Below are positions 1 to 7,585 of a DNA stretch of 64,000 bases, piece after piece. Source of the stretch: Micromonospora sp. DSM 45708. GTDB taxonomy: Bacteria > Actinomycetota > Actinomycetes > Mycobacteriales > Micromonosporaceae. Made by a program: the position numbers and the translations under genes. The notes beneath the pieces were generated by a model. The model had not been told where the DNA came from. It worked only from the letters and a program-made list of their open reading frames with translations, and did no database searches. Where the stretch lies: positions 2,604,001 to 2,668,000 of the forward strand of contig NZ_CP154796.1 in NCBI RefSeq assembly GCF_039566955.1. The letters run 5' to 3'. Position 1 is the first letter of the stretch. Each line of letters opens with the position of its first letter.

Positions 1-46
1 GTTTGTTGCTCATCCATACGAATCCATCCCTCCCGAAGGGGTATCG

Positions 47-1726
47 ATGAGCGTGCACCACACCGATCCGGGCGCCTCCCGCCGCCGCTTCCTCGGCCTG
101 GTCGGCCTCGGCGTGGCCGCCACCGCCGGCGGCCCGCTGCTCGCCGGATGCTCCGAGAAGCCCGCCGGCTCCGGCGCCGCACAGCAGCTCGACGCCGTCT
201 CCGGCCTGCTGCCGACGCGAAAGGACCCGCCCGGCGCCATCAAGCCCGACATCGTCGGCACCCGCCCGGTGCCCGACGGATACACCAGCTACCCGGCGAC
301 CCTGGTCGACGCCATCACCGACAGGCCCGGCACCAGCGGCAAGCAGATCACCGCGATGACGCCCGCCTGGGGCCCGGCGCCGCCCGGCATCGCGCAGAGC
401 GCCTACCTCCAGGCCGTCAACGCCGAGCTGGGCACGCCGGTCAACTTCACCATCCAGGACGGCGCCACCTACGCCGACAAGCTCAACGCCATGCTCAGCG
501 CCCGCGACGTGCCGGAGCTGCTCTGCGTGCCGAGCTGGGAGGTGGAGAAGATCCCGCGCTTCGCCGAGGCGATCAAGGCGCTCTTCGAGGACCTCACCGA
601 CCACCTCCGGGGCGACGCCGCGAACGCGTACCCGATGCTGGCCAGCTTCCCGACCGGGGCCTGGCGCCAGGCGGTGTGGAACGAGCGGCTGATGTCCGTG
701 CCCAATCCCACGGACGGGCCGTTCCCCTGGGCGCTGTTCGCCCGCAAGGACCTGCTCGACGCGCGCGGCCTGGGGGTGCCGACCAACCTCGAGGAGCTGC
801 TGACCGCGGCCAGGCAGGTCACCGACCCGGCTCGCAAGGTGTGGGCCTTCGACGACGTCTTCGCCATGATCCAGATGTTCCACCGGGTGCCCGGCGCCAA
901 CCAGGGGTGGCGGCTGCGCTCCGACGGGACGCCGGAGTTCAAGTACGAGACGCCGGAGTTCCGCCAGGCGCTCGAGGTGATGGCCAAGATCTACAAGGAC
1001 GGCCTGGTCCACCCGGACATCGTGGCCAGCCGCGGCGCGGACGCCAAGCAGTTGTTCGCCAAGAACGGCGCCATCGTGTTCAAGCAGGACGGCATCGGCT
1101 TCTGGCAGGGCGCCCAGGCCGAGCACCAGAAGACCAACCCGAAGTTGAACATCCAGCCGGTGCCGATCTTCTCCGCCACCGGCGGCGACCCGCTGGTCTG
1201 GGGCGAGGACAAGCCCATCTCGTTCACCTTCGTCAGGAAGGGCCTCGGCAAGGAGCGGGTCCAGGAGCTGCTGCGCGTCATCAACTGGTGCTCCGCGCCG
1301 CTGGGCAGCCAGGAGGCCCAGCTCCGGGACTTCGGCGTCGAGGGCAAGCACCACACCAAGTCGCCGAACGGGCCGGTCAAGACCGACCTGGCGTTCAAGG
1401 AGATCGCCAACCAGTACTTCTTCATCAGCGGTCGCAACCCCACCATCGGGCCGTACCCGGACACCCCCCGCTACGTGCCGGACGTGCTGAACTACTCCAA
1501 CCAGATGGTCAAGTTCCTGGAGCGCAACCCCTGGGCCGGGGTCAAGCTGGAGATGCCGGCCGCCTACAAGGCCAACCAGGTGCCGACGGAGGACAAGTTC
1601 ACCGACGTGCTGCGCGGTCGACGCCCGCTCGGCGACGTGGACGCCATCGTCGCGGAGTGGAAGACCAACGGCGGCGAGGAAGCCCGCAAGCTGCTCGCCG
1701 ACTCGCTGCCCAAGGCGGCCAAGTGA
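47..1726 (+). CDS. Extracellular solute-binding lipoprotein of a sugar ABC importer (LplA type)
   Basis: 559-residue substrate-binding protein, probably anchored outside the membrane, feeding the two permeases that follow. The N-terminus has a twin-arginine motif (RRRF, residues 12-15), a hydrophobic stretch and a lipobox (LLAGC) with Cys35 as lipidation site. The length and domain style fit family 1 binding proteins that work with LplB/LplC-like permeases on oligosaccharides; the sugar cannot be read from sequence. The ATG at 47 follows a purine-rich GAAGGGG. It overlaps the next start by four bases. No ATPase gene lies in this operon, as is usual for importers that share an MsiK-like ATPase. 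Confidence 0.88.
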   Translation: MSVHHTDPGASRRRFLGLVGLGVAATAGGPLLAGCSEKPAGSGAAQQLDAVSGLLPTRKDPPGAIKPDIVGTRPVPDGYTSYPATLVDAITDRPGTSGKQITAMTPAWGPAPPGIAQSAYLQAVNAELGTPVNFTIQDGATYADKLNAMLSARDVPELLCVPSWEVEKIPRFAEAIKALFEDLTDHLRGDAANAYPMLASFPTGAWRQAVWNERLMSVPNPTDGPFPWALFARKDLLDARGLGVPTNLEELLTAARQVTDPARKVWAFDDVFAMIQMFHRVPGANQGWRLRSDGTPEFKYETPEFRQALEVMAKIYKDGLVHPDIVASRGADAKQLFAKNGAIVFKQDGIGFWQGAQAEHQKTNPKLNIQPVPIFSATGGDPLVWGEDKPISFTFVRKGLGKERVQELLRVINWCSAPLGSQEAQLRDFGVEGKHHTKSPNGPVKTDLAFKEIANQYFFISGRNPTIGPYPDTPRYVPDVLNYSNQMVKFLERNPWAGVKLEMPAAYKANQVPTEDKFTDVLRGRRPLGDVDAIVAEWKTNGGEEARKLLADSLPKAAK

Positions 1727-2736
1727 GCGAGCCGGCCGTCGCGGTCGGGCCCGAGCGGGCCCGACCCGACGACCCGGTCGCACCGGCCCGCACGCCCCGC
1801 CGTCGCCGGGTGCCGCTGGGCAGCCGGCTGCGCCGCGACTGGCAGTTGCTGGCCATGGTGGCGCCCGGCTTCCTGGTGTTGCTGATCTTCAGCTACCTGC
1901 CGATCGCCGGCAACGTCATCGCGTTCCAGGACTACAACCCGTACCTGGGCGACAATCCGTGGCAGGCGTTCACGCACAGCAACTGGATCGGCTTCGGCCA
2001 GTTCCAGCTCCTCTTCGACGACCCGGCGTTCTGGGACGCGTTCCGCAACACGCTCGCCATCACCGGGTTCCAGCTCGTGTTCTTCTTCCCGCTGCCGATC
2101 CTGCTCGCGGTGATGCTGCACAACCTGCTCTCCAGCCGGCTGCGCGGCCTCGTCCAGACCATCGTCTACCTGCCGCACTTCTTCAGCTGGGTGCTGGTGA
2201 TCAGCTTCTTCGTCGCCATGCTCGGCGGCGCGGGGCTGCTGGCCCAGACCATGCGCGACGCCGGTGTGCAGCCGTGGAACGTGATGACCAACCCGGACAC
2301 GTTCATCGTCCTGGTCACCGCCGAGGCGGTCTGGAAGGACGTGGGCTGGGGCACCATCGTGTTCCTCGCCGCGCTGTCCACCATCGACCAGAGCCTCTAC
2401 GAGGCCGCCGCCGCGGACGGCGCCGGCCGGTGGCGACGGCTCTGGCACATCACGCTGCCCGGCCTGCGTCCGGTGATCGTGCTGCTGCTGATCCTGCGCC
2501 TCGGTGACGCGCTCTCGGTCGGCTTCGAACAGTTCCTGCTGCAACGCGACGCGGTCGGCCGGCAGGCCGCCGAGGTGCTCGACACCTTCGTCTACCACTT
2601 CTCCATCGCCACCGGGAACTACGGCTACGGCGCGGCGGCCGGCCTGTTCAAGGCCGTCGTCGGCCTGGTGCTGATCCTGGCCGCGAACCGGGTGGCGCAC
2701 CTGCTCGGCGAACGAGGGATCTACTCGAAGTCATGA
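1723..2736 (+). CDS. Sugar ABC transporter permease (LplB/UgpA type)
   Basis: 337-residue inner-membrane permease. The GTG at 1723 overlaps the previous stop (GTGA), which settles the start; the same frame stays open far upstream but there it only shadows the binding-protein gene. A basic, proline-rich N-terminus of about 45 residues precedes about six membrane segments, and the EAA-type cytoplasmic loop for ATPase contact is seen around EAAAADGAG followed by ITLPGLRP. It forms a heterodimer with the next gene product in family 1 carbohydrate importers. The C-terminus overlaps the next gene by ATGA. Confidence 0.88.
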   Translation: MSEPAVAVGPERARPDDPVAPARTPRRRRVPLGSRLRRDWQLLAMVAPGFLVLLIFSYLPIAGNVIAFQDYNPYLGDNPWQAFTHSNWIGFGQFQLLFDDPAFWDAFRNTLAITGFQLVFFFPLPILLAVMLHNLLSSRLRGLVQTIVYLPHFFSWVLVISFFVAMLGGAGLLAQTMRDAGVQPWNVMTNPDTFIVLVTAEAVWKDVGWGTIVFLAALSTIDQSLYEAAAADGAGRWRRLWHITLPGLRPVIVLLLILRLGDALSVGFEQFLLQRDAVGRQAAEVLDTFVYHFSIATGNYGYGAAAGLFKAVVGLVLILAANRVAHLLGERGIYSKS

Positions 2737-3653
2737 CCGTGATCATCCGACGGCCGCCGCGCGCGCGGCCCCACCGCCCGGTGTGGGAGGAACGCCCCAC
2801 CCGCGTCGGCCAGGCGCTCAAGGCCACCCTGCTCACCCTGCTGGTGCTCGGCGTCCTCTTCCCGCTCTGGGTGGTCCTGGTGACCAGCCTCTCGTCGCGC
2901 CGGACGATCGCCGACGCGGGCGGCCTGGTGGTGGTGCCGAAGGGCATCGACACCTCGGCCTACGCCACCATCTTCGCCGGCGGCGCGGTCACCCGGGCAC
3001 TGTGGATCAGCACGCTGGTCACCGTCTGCGGCACCGCGATCGCGCTGACCGTCACCGTGCTGGCCGCGTACGGGTTGTCCCGGCCGGGCACGCTGGGGCA
3101 CCGCTGGCTGCTGGCGTACTTCCTGATCCCGTTCCTGGTCTACCCGCCGCTCGTGCCGCGCTACCTGGTGGTCACCGGGCTCGGGCTCAAGGACACCATC
3201 TGGGCGCTGGTGCTGCCGTCCGCGATCAGCGTGTTCAACCTGGTGGTGGTGCGCGGCTTCTTCCAGGGCATCCCGCAGGAGCTGCTGGACAGCGCGCGCA
3301 TCGACGGGGCCAGTGACTTCCGGACGCTGGGCCGCATCGTGCTGCCGCTGTCCCGCGCGGTCGTCGCCGTGGTCGGGCTCTTCTACGCGGTCGGCTACTG
3401 GAACGTCTGGTTCGACGCGCTGCTGTTCATCGACCGCAACGACATGTACCCGATCCAGCGGGTGTTGCAGAGCTACCTGCTGGCCGGGCAGGCGCCGCAC
3501 ACCTCCGGCGCGGCCAGCGGGGTGACCATGCCGCCGACCGAGGCGATCAAGATGGCGGTGGTGGTGCTGACCGTCGCGCCGATCGTCGCGGTCTACCCGT
3601 TCATCCAGCGGCACTTCATCAAGGGGGTGCTGATCGGCGCCGTCAAGGGCTGA
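2733..3653 (+). CDS. Sugar ABC transporter permease (LplC/UgpE type)
   Basis: 306-residue partner permease with about six membrane segments. The EAA loop is visible as LLDSARIDGASDF followed by IVLPLSRA. The ATG at 2733 overlaps the preceding stop, so the three genes from 47 form one translationally coupled importer operon. Its stop (3651-3653) directly abuts the stop of the convergent ATPase gene at 3654, leaving no room for a separate terminator. No catabolic enzyme sits next to it inside the window, so the transported sugar is unknown. Confidence 0.88.
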   Translation: MTVIIRRPPRARPHRPVWEERPTRVGQALKATLLTLLVLGVLFPLWVVLVTSLSSRRTIADAGGLVVVPKGIDTSAYATIFAGGAVTRALWISTLVTVCGTAIALTVTVLAAYGLSRPGTLGHRWLLAYFLIPFLVYPPLVPRYLVVTGLGLKDTIWALVLPSAISVFNLVVVRGFFQGIPQELLDSARIDGASDFRTLGRIVLPLSRAVVAVVGLFYAVGYWNVWFDALLFIDRNDMYPIQRVLQSYLLAGQAPHTSGAASGVTMPPTEAIKMAVVVLTVAPIVAVYPFIQRHFIKGVLIGAVKG

Positions 3654-4397
3654 TCAGAGCACCTGGGACAGGAACCGCCGCAGCCGGGGATGCTCAGGCG
3701 CCTCGAACACGGCGGCCGGCGGCCCGGCCTCCAGCACCACACCGGCGTCCATGAACGCGACCGTGTCGGCGACGGTGCGGGCGAAGCCCATCTCGTGCGT
3801 GACCACCACCATGGTCATGCCGGCGGCGGCGAGATCCGCCATCACCGCGAGCACGCCCTTGACCAGCTCCGGGTCCAGCGCCGAGGTGGCCTCGTCGAAG
3901 AGCATCACCTGCGGGCGCAGCGCGAGCGCGCGGGCGATGGCCACGCGCTGCTGCTGACCGCCGGAGAGTTGCGCCGGCCGGGCGTCGGCCTTCGCGGCGA
4001 GCCCGACCAGGTCGAGCTGGGCCCGGGCCACCGCCACCGCCTCGTCCTGGTCGAGTTTCTTCAGCTTCCGCAGCGCGAGCGTGACGTTGCGCAGCACGCT
4101 CAGGTGGGGGAAGAGGTTGAACTGCTGGAACACCATGCCGATCCGCTGCCGCAGCGCGTCCGGGTCGTCGCGCAGCACGCTGCGCCCGTCCAGCAGCACG
4201 TCGCCCCGGTCCGGCTCGATCAGCCGGTTGACGGCGCGCAGCAGGGTGGACTTCCCGGAGCCGGACGGTCCGATCACGCACGCCGTGCCGCCCCGGGCCA
4301 CGTCCAGGTCCGCCCCGCGCAGCACCCGGTGCGCGCCGAACGCCAGGTGCACGTCGCGGACGGCGAGGCTGACCGAGGTGACGGTGTCCGTGCTCAT
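3654..4397 (-). CDS. Polar amino acid ABC transporter ATP-binding protein (GlnQ/TcyC type)
   Basis: 247-residue ATPase energising the permease encoded just upstream. Walker A is GPSGSGKST, the Q-loop is FQQFNLFPH, the signature is LSGGQQQR and Walker B is [12 protein letters not shown], followed by the switch His in VVTHEMGF: all typical of the polar amino acid uptake family. The ATG at 4397 (MSTDTVTS) overlaps the permease stop by ATGA; the longer open frame to 4988 is excluded because it runs antisense-frame through the permease. Last gene of the riboswitch-headed operon. Confidence 0.9.
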   Translation of the reverse strand: MSTDTVTSVSLAVRDVHLAFGAHRVLRGADLDVARGGTACVIGPSGSGKSTLLRAVNRLIEPDRGDVLLDGRSVLRDDPDALRQRIGMVFQQFNLFPHLSVLRNVTLALRKLKKLDQDEAVAVARAQLDLVGLAAKADARPAQLSGGQQQRVAIARALALRPQVMLFDEATSALDPELVKGVLAVMADLAAAGMTMVVVTHEMGFARTVADTVAFMDAGVVLEAGPPAAVFEAPEHPRLRRFLSQVL

Positions 4398-5173
4398 CGC
4401 GGGTCCCTTCCGTTCGGGGTGACGCCGGCCGGCGTCAGGTCGGTGTCGGGCTCGGGTGGCGGGGCGGCCGGGCGGCCCTGGCGCAGCCGCCGGTCCAGCC
4501 AGTTGACGGCGTGTGTCAGCGGCACGGTCAGCAGCAGGTAGAACAGGCCGGCCAGCAGCAGCGCGGACTGGTTGCCGGTGTTCGCCGCGTAGTCCTGGCC
4601 GATCCGGAACAGCTCCCGCTGGCTGGCCAGCAGGCCGAGGAAGTAGACCAGGCTGGAATCCTTGATCAACGCGATGAGCTGGTTGACCCAGGCGGGCAGG
4701 ACCCGGCGTACGCCCTGCGGAATGATCACCAGCCGCATCGACTCGGCCCAGGAGAAGCCGAGCGCCCGGGCGCCCTCCAACTGGGCGGCCTCCACGCTCA
4801 GGATGCCGGCCCGGAAGATCTCGCCGAGATAGGCGGCGGCGATCAGCGACAGCGCCAGCACGCCGAGCGGGTAGGGGTTGGGCCCCCAGACCTCCATGCC
4901 CAGCGGCGCCAGACCGACGCCGATGAGCAGGATCGTGGCCGCGGCCGGCAGGCCGCGGAACACGTCGGTGTAGACCCGGGCCGGCCACCGCAACCAGCGG
5001 GTACGCGAGATGCCGGCGACCGCCAGCAGCATGCCCAGCACCGAGCCGAGCAGGGCGGCGGAGACCGCCAGGATCAGCGTGTTGGGCAGCCCGACGGTCA
5101 GCATCTCGGGCAGCGCCTCGCGCATCGAGTCCCCGTCGAAGAACGTCTCCCAGAGGGTGCGCAGTGGATCCAT
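4394..5173 (-). CDS. Polar amino acid ABC transporter permease (His/Glu/Gln/Arg/opine family)
   Basis: 259-residue permease with about five membrane segments and the family's conserved loop ([21 protein letters not shown]). A Pro-rich cytoplasmic C-terminus follows the last segment. It is followed by the ATPase through an ATGA overlap and lies 38 bases after the binding-protein gene. The usual second permease is absent, so it probably homodimerises, as cystine and glutamine systems of this family can. The upstream SAM-IV riboswitch and leader peptide suggest a sulfur-containing substrate, which is an inference from context. Confidence 0.88.
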   Translation of the reverse strand: MDPLRTLWETFFDGDSMREALPEMLTVGLPNTLILAVSAALLGSVLGMLLAVAGISRTRWLRWPARVYTDVFRGLPAAATILLIGVGLAPLGMEVWGPNPYPLGVLALSLIAAAYLGEIFRAGILSVEAAQLEGARALGFSWAESMRLVIIPQGVRRVLPAWVNQLIALIKDSSLVYFLGLLASQRELFRIGQDYAANTGNQSALLLAGLFYLLLTVPLTHAVNWLDRRLRQGRPAAPPPEPDTDLTPAGVTPNGRDPR

Positions 5174-5211
5174 CGTTCCTCCGTCCGCCCCGCTCGAATC
5201 CGGCTGTCCGC

Positions 5212-6069
5212 TCAGGAGGCGGCCGACGGCGAGGGCGCCGCCACCGAGCCGCTGCCGGGCGTGAAGTCGGCCGGGATCGGCCGGCCCGGGTAGTACTGCT
5301 CCTGGAGGCGGCTCCAGGTGCCGTCCGCGATCACCTCGTCGAGGCCCTTGTTCAGCGCCTCCCGCAGCCTGTCGTTGCCCTTCGCCACCGCGTACGCGGT
5401 CGGGGCCGGGCTGAGCTGCTTGGCGGCGACCCTGATCCGGCCGTTGCTGTCGGCGGCGGACTTGTCACCGATCTCGGCCGGGGCGATCCAGGCGTCGGCG
5501 GTGCCGGCCTTGAGCTGGTTGACCGCACCGTTGTAGTCGGGCACGCGCACCGGGTCGAGGTTCTGCCTCGTGGCGAAGTCGTCCTGCACGGTGCCCTGGA
5601 CCACCACCACGCGCTTGCCGGCGAGCTGGTCGAAGCCGGTGATCGCGGAGCCGGCCGGCACGTCCAGGCCGAAGTAGCCGAAGTCGTAGCCGTTGCCGAA
5701 GTCGACGGTCTTCTTCCGCGCCTCGGTGACCGTGATCGAGGAGCTGCCCACGTCGAACTTGCGGTTGTTCACCTGGGAGAGCAGGGCGGAGAAGTCGGTG
5801 CCGACGAACTCCACCGTCAGGCCGACCTTGCCGGCGACGGCGCGCAGCAGGTCGTTGTCGAAGCCGGTGAACTCGCCGTCCTTGAGGTAGACGTTCGGCG
5901 GGGCGTCGGTGAGCGTGCCGGCCCGGATCACACCGGGCTGGAGCAGGCCGTACGGGTTGTGGGTCCGGTCGGCGGCGTCACCGCCGCCGCAGGCGGTCAG
6001 CGCGGTGGCGGCGAGCGCGGCGGCGGCGCCGAGCGCGGCGACGCGGGTCAGGGCGGTACGGATACGCAC
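5212..6069 (-). CDS. Amino acid ABC transporter substrate-binding lipoprotein (family 3)
   Basis: 285-residue lipoprotein with a classical signal peptide ending in LTAC (Cys27). The mature part has the family 3 amino-acid-binding fold: [17 protein letters not shown] near the start, [15 protein letters not shown], and the [15 protein letters not shown] segment typical of cystine/glutamate-type binders. A Ser/Pro/Ala-rich tail ends the protein. It is the first structural gene after the leader peptide and riboswitch at 6175-6425, so cysteine, cystine or methionine are the best substrate guesses; sequence alone does not decide. Confidence 0.88.
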   Translation of the reverse strand: MRIRTALTRVAALGAAAALAATALTACGGGDAADRTHNPYGLLQPGVIRAGTLTDAPPNVYLKDGEFTGFDNDLLRAVAGKVGLTVEFVGTDFSALLSQVNNRKFDVGSSSITVTEARKKTVDFGNGYDFGYFGLDVPAGSAITGFDQLAGKRVVVVQGTVQDDFATRQNLDPVRVPDYNGAVNQLKAGTADAWIAPAEIGDKSAADSNGRIRVAAKQLSPAPTAYAVAKGNDRLREALNKGLDEVIADGTWSRLQEQYYPGRPIPADFTPGSGSVAAPSPSAAS

Positions 6070-6174
6070 GATCTCTCTCCAGTGTGGATGGACACGCGGG
6101 ACGCGTGCCGGTGCCGGCGCCGCCGGGCACGGCGGAGCCGGAAGGGGTGGATCGGGGAAGGGTGGAGCGCTCGT

Positions 6175-6276
6175 TCAGCGCGCGTCGCGACAGCGGTCGC
6201 TGCACACCCGCATCAGGTCGACGTGGCGGCGCGTGACCAGCATGAGGCGGGTCGGAACGAGGGGCGGTGCGAACAT
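6175..6276 (-). CDS. Leader peptide, 33 residues, cysteine/sulfur-regulon type
   Basis: Translating from the ATG at 6276 gives 33 residues with the core LVTRRHVDLMRVCSDRCR and stop TGA at 6175-6177. Short actinobacterial peptides with an RRHVDLxRxxSxxC core are a recognised 'putative leader peptide' group found ahead of sulfur-assimilation and cysteine or methionine genes, where ribosome pausing at the Cys codons is thought to control downstream expression. Here two Cys codons (residues 25 and 29) lie near the end, about 105 bases before the binding-protein start and just after a SAM-IV riboswitch. Too short for routine gene calling. Confidence 0.82.
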   Translation of the reverse strand: MFAPPLVPTRLMLVTRRHVDLMRVCSDRCRDAR

Positions 6277-6304
6277 CGGGTCTCCCTGGCCGGTTGGTGC
6301 TGAC

Positions 6305-6425
6305 CTGGGTGCCAGGCCACGCTTGCGCCGGCTGTCGCCGGCGCCTGGTCCTCACCCGGAGCACCCCACCGTGGCGGAGGGTTGCCGGCCAGCGAGCCGG
6401 GGCTTGACGCTGGCGCTCATGACCT
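6305..6425 (-). promoter_or_regulatory. SAM-IV riboswitch
   Basis: Read on the minus strand, the RNA begins GGTCATGAGCGCCAGCG and continues with CAAGCCCCGGCTCGCTGG, CCGGCAACCCTCC, GGTGGGGTGCTCCGGGTGA and GGACC. This is the conserved core of the SAM-IV class known from Actinomycetales; the closing helix GGTC (6424-6421) pairs with GACC (6351-6348). A downstream hairpin (GCGCCGGCGACAGCCGGCGC) and AAGCGTGGCC supply the 3' helix and pseudoknot part. It should sense S-adenosylmethionine and repress the leader peptide and the amino acid importer after it. Confidence 0.93.
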
Positions 6426-6531
6426 GCCGAAAGGCTAGCAGCACCGGTGCGCCGGTCGTCCAGCCGTTATGACCACCCTCACGGCCGTGCCTTACCGGGC
6501 GGCTCCGGCCGCCGGGACGCAGAATGGCCGG

Positions 6532-6972
6532 ATGACCTCCCCGCGGGTGACCCTCGACGATCTCGGCGCCTGGCTGATCAAGGGCAACGCGGAGAAGGTG
6601 GACCTGGCCGCCCGGTTCGCCGCCGATCCGCGGGTGACCGGCTGGTGCGTGCGTCCCGGCTACCGGGTCCGGCTGATGCGCGCCGGCCAGCCGGTGGTGT
6701 TCTGGGCCAGCGGCAGTCGGGGCCGGGCGCCGTACGGCGTGTGGGGCGTGGGCCGGGTGGCCGGCGTGCCGCGTCCGGGGGAGCCGGGCGGGCCGTGGAC
6801 GCTGCCGCTGGACCTGACCGTCCTCGACGAGCCGTTCCGGGTGCGCCGTGCCGTGCTGCGGGCCGACCTCCGGCTGGCCGGCGCGGAGGTCTTCCGGCAG
6901 CCGCAGGCGTCGAACCCCTCCTACCTGACCGTGGCGCAGTTCGCCGCCGTGCGGGAGTACCTGCCCGGCTAG
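6532..6972 (+). CDS. EVE/PUA-like domain protein
   Basis: 146 residues, almost entirely one small domain. VTGWCVRPGYRVRLM, PVVFWASGS, GVWGVGRVAG and the C-terminal QASNPSYLTVAQF resemble EVE-domain proteins, a PUA-related fold that binds modified bases or RNA in characterised members. I infer the family from this pattern; a specific ligand cannot be given. ATG at 6532 gives the compact domain; an in-frame ATG at 6469 would add 21 low-complexity residues. It stands alone, just upstream of the PadR palindrome. Confidence 0.6.
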   Translation: MTSPRVTLDDLGAWLIKGNAEKVDLAARFAADPRVTGWCVRPGYRVRLMRAGQPVVFWASGSRGRAPYGVWGVGRVAGVPRPGEPGGPWTLPLDLTVLDEPFRVRRAVLRADLRLAGAEVFRQPQASNPSYLTVAQFAAVREYLPG

Positions 6973-6976
6973 GGTC

Positions 6977-7002
6977 TTGCTATGCAACAAAGTGCATAGC
7001 AA
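6977..7002. promoter_or_regulatory. Perfect 10-bp inverted repeat at the padR start (probable autoregulatory operator)
   Basis: TTGCTATGCA (6977-6986) and TGCATAGCAA (6993-7002) are exact reverse complements around the six-base spacer ACAAAG. The palindrome ends one base before the first possible ATG (7004) and ten bases before the preferred ATG (7013) of the PadR gene. PadR regulators commonly bind ATGC/ATGT...GCAT/ACAT dyads in their own promoters, so this is very probably its operator. Confidence 0.8.
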
Positions 7003-7012
7003 GATGGCCGGC

Positions 7013-7585
7013 ATGTCGCTGGAGCACGCCATCCTCGTCTCGCTGCTGGAGCAACCCGCCTCCGGCTACGAGCTGGCACGTCGCTTCGACCGCTCGATCG
7101 GCCGCTTCTGGACCGCCACCCACCAGCAGATCTACCGTGTGCTCAAGCAGATGGCCGGGGACGACCGGATCACCGGCGTCGAGGTCGGCCAGGAGGGCCT
7201 GCCGGACAAGACGGTCTGGTCGGTCACCCCGGCCGGCCGGGCCGCGCTCGTCGGCTGGCTGCACGCCCCGGTGCGCCCGGAGGCGGTCCGGCACGAACTG
7301 GCCGTCAAGATCCGCGGCGCCGCGTTCGACGACGCCGCCGGCCGCGCCACCCTGGTCGCCGAGGTCGAGCGCTACCGCGCCGACCACGAGGGCGTCCTCG
7401 CCGGCTACCTGGCCGGCGAACGCCGCGACTTCCCGGACGCCGTCGCACCCGACGCCCGCGCGGCGCTCCAGCACGTGGTGCTGCGCGGCGGCATCGCGTA
7501 CGAGCGGATGGTGCTGACCTGGCTGGACGACGTCCTGGCCACCCTCCGCGCCCTCGACCCCGACCCGGAAAGGCCCGCCACGTGA
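7013..7585 (+). CDS. PadR family transcriptional regulator
   Basis: 190-residue regulator. The N-terminal winged helix-turn-helix (SLEHAILVSLLEQPASGYEL, then QQIYRVLKQM and GLPDKTVWSVTPAGR) is characteristic of PadR, and the C-terminal helical region is of the Vir/AphA type used for dimerisation. ATG 7013 is preferred because homologues begin near MSLEHAIL; ATG 7004 is an alternative. There is little room for a ribosome site between palindrome and start, so the mRNA may be leaderless or nearly so. It overlaps the acyl-CoA dehydrogenase by GTGA and probably controls it. Confidence 0.88.
   Translation: MSLEHAILVSLLEQPASGYELARRFDRSIGRFWTATHQQIYRVLKQMAGDDRITGVEVGQEGLPDKTVWSVTPAGRAALVGWLHAPVRPEAVRHELAVKIRGAAFDDAAGRATLVAEVERYRADHEGVLAGYLAGERRDFPDAVAPDARAALQHVVLRGGIAYERMVLTWLDDVLATLRALDPDPERPAT

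Noticed and set aside
6352..7032. Minus-strand open frame opposite the EVE-like gene
   Set aside because: Shadow frame; it would overlap the riboswitch and lacks any domain.
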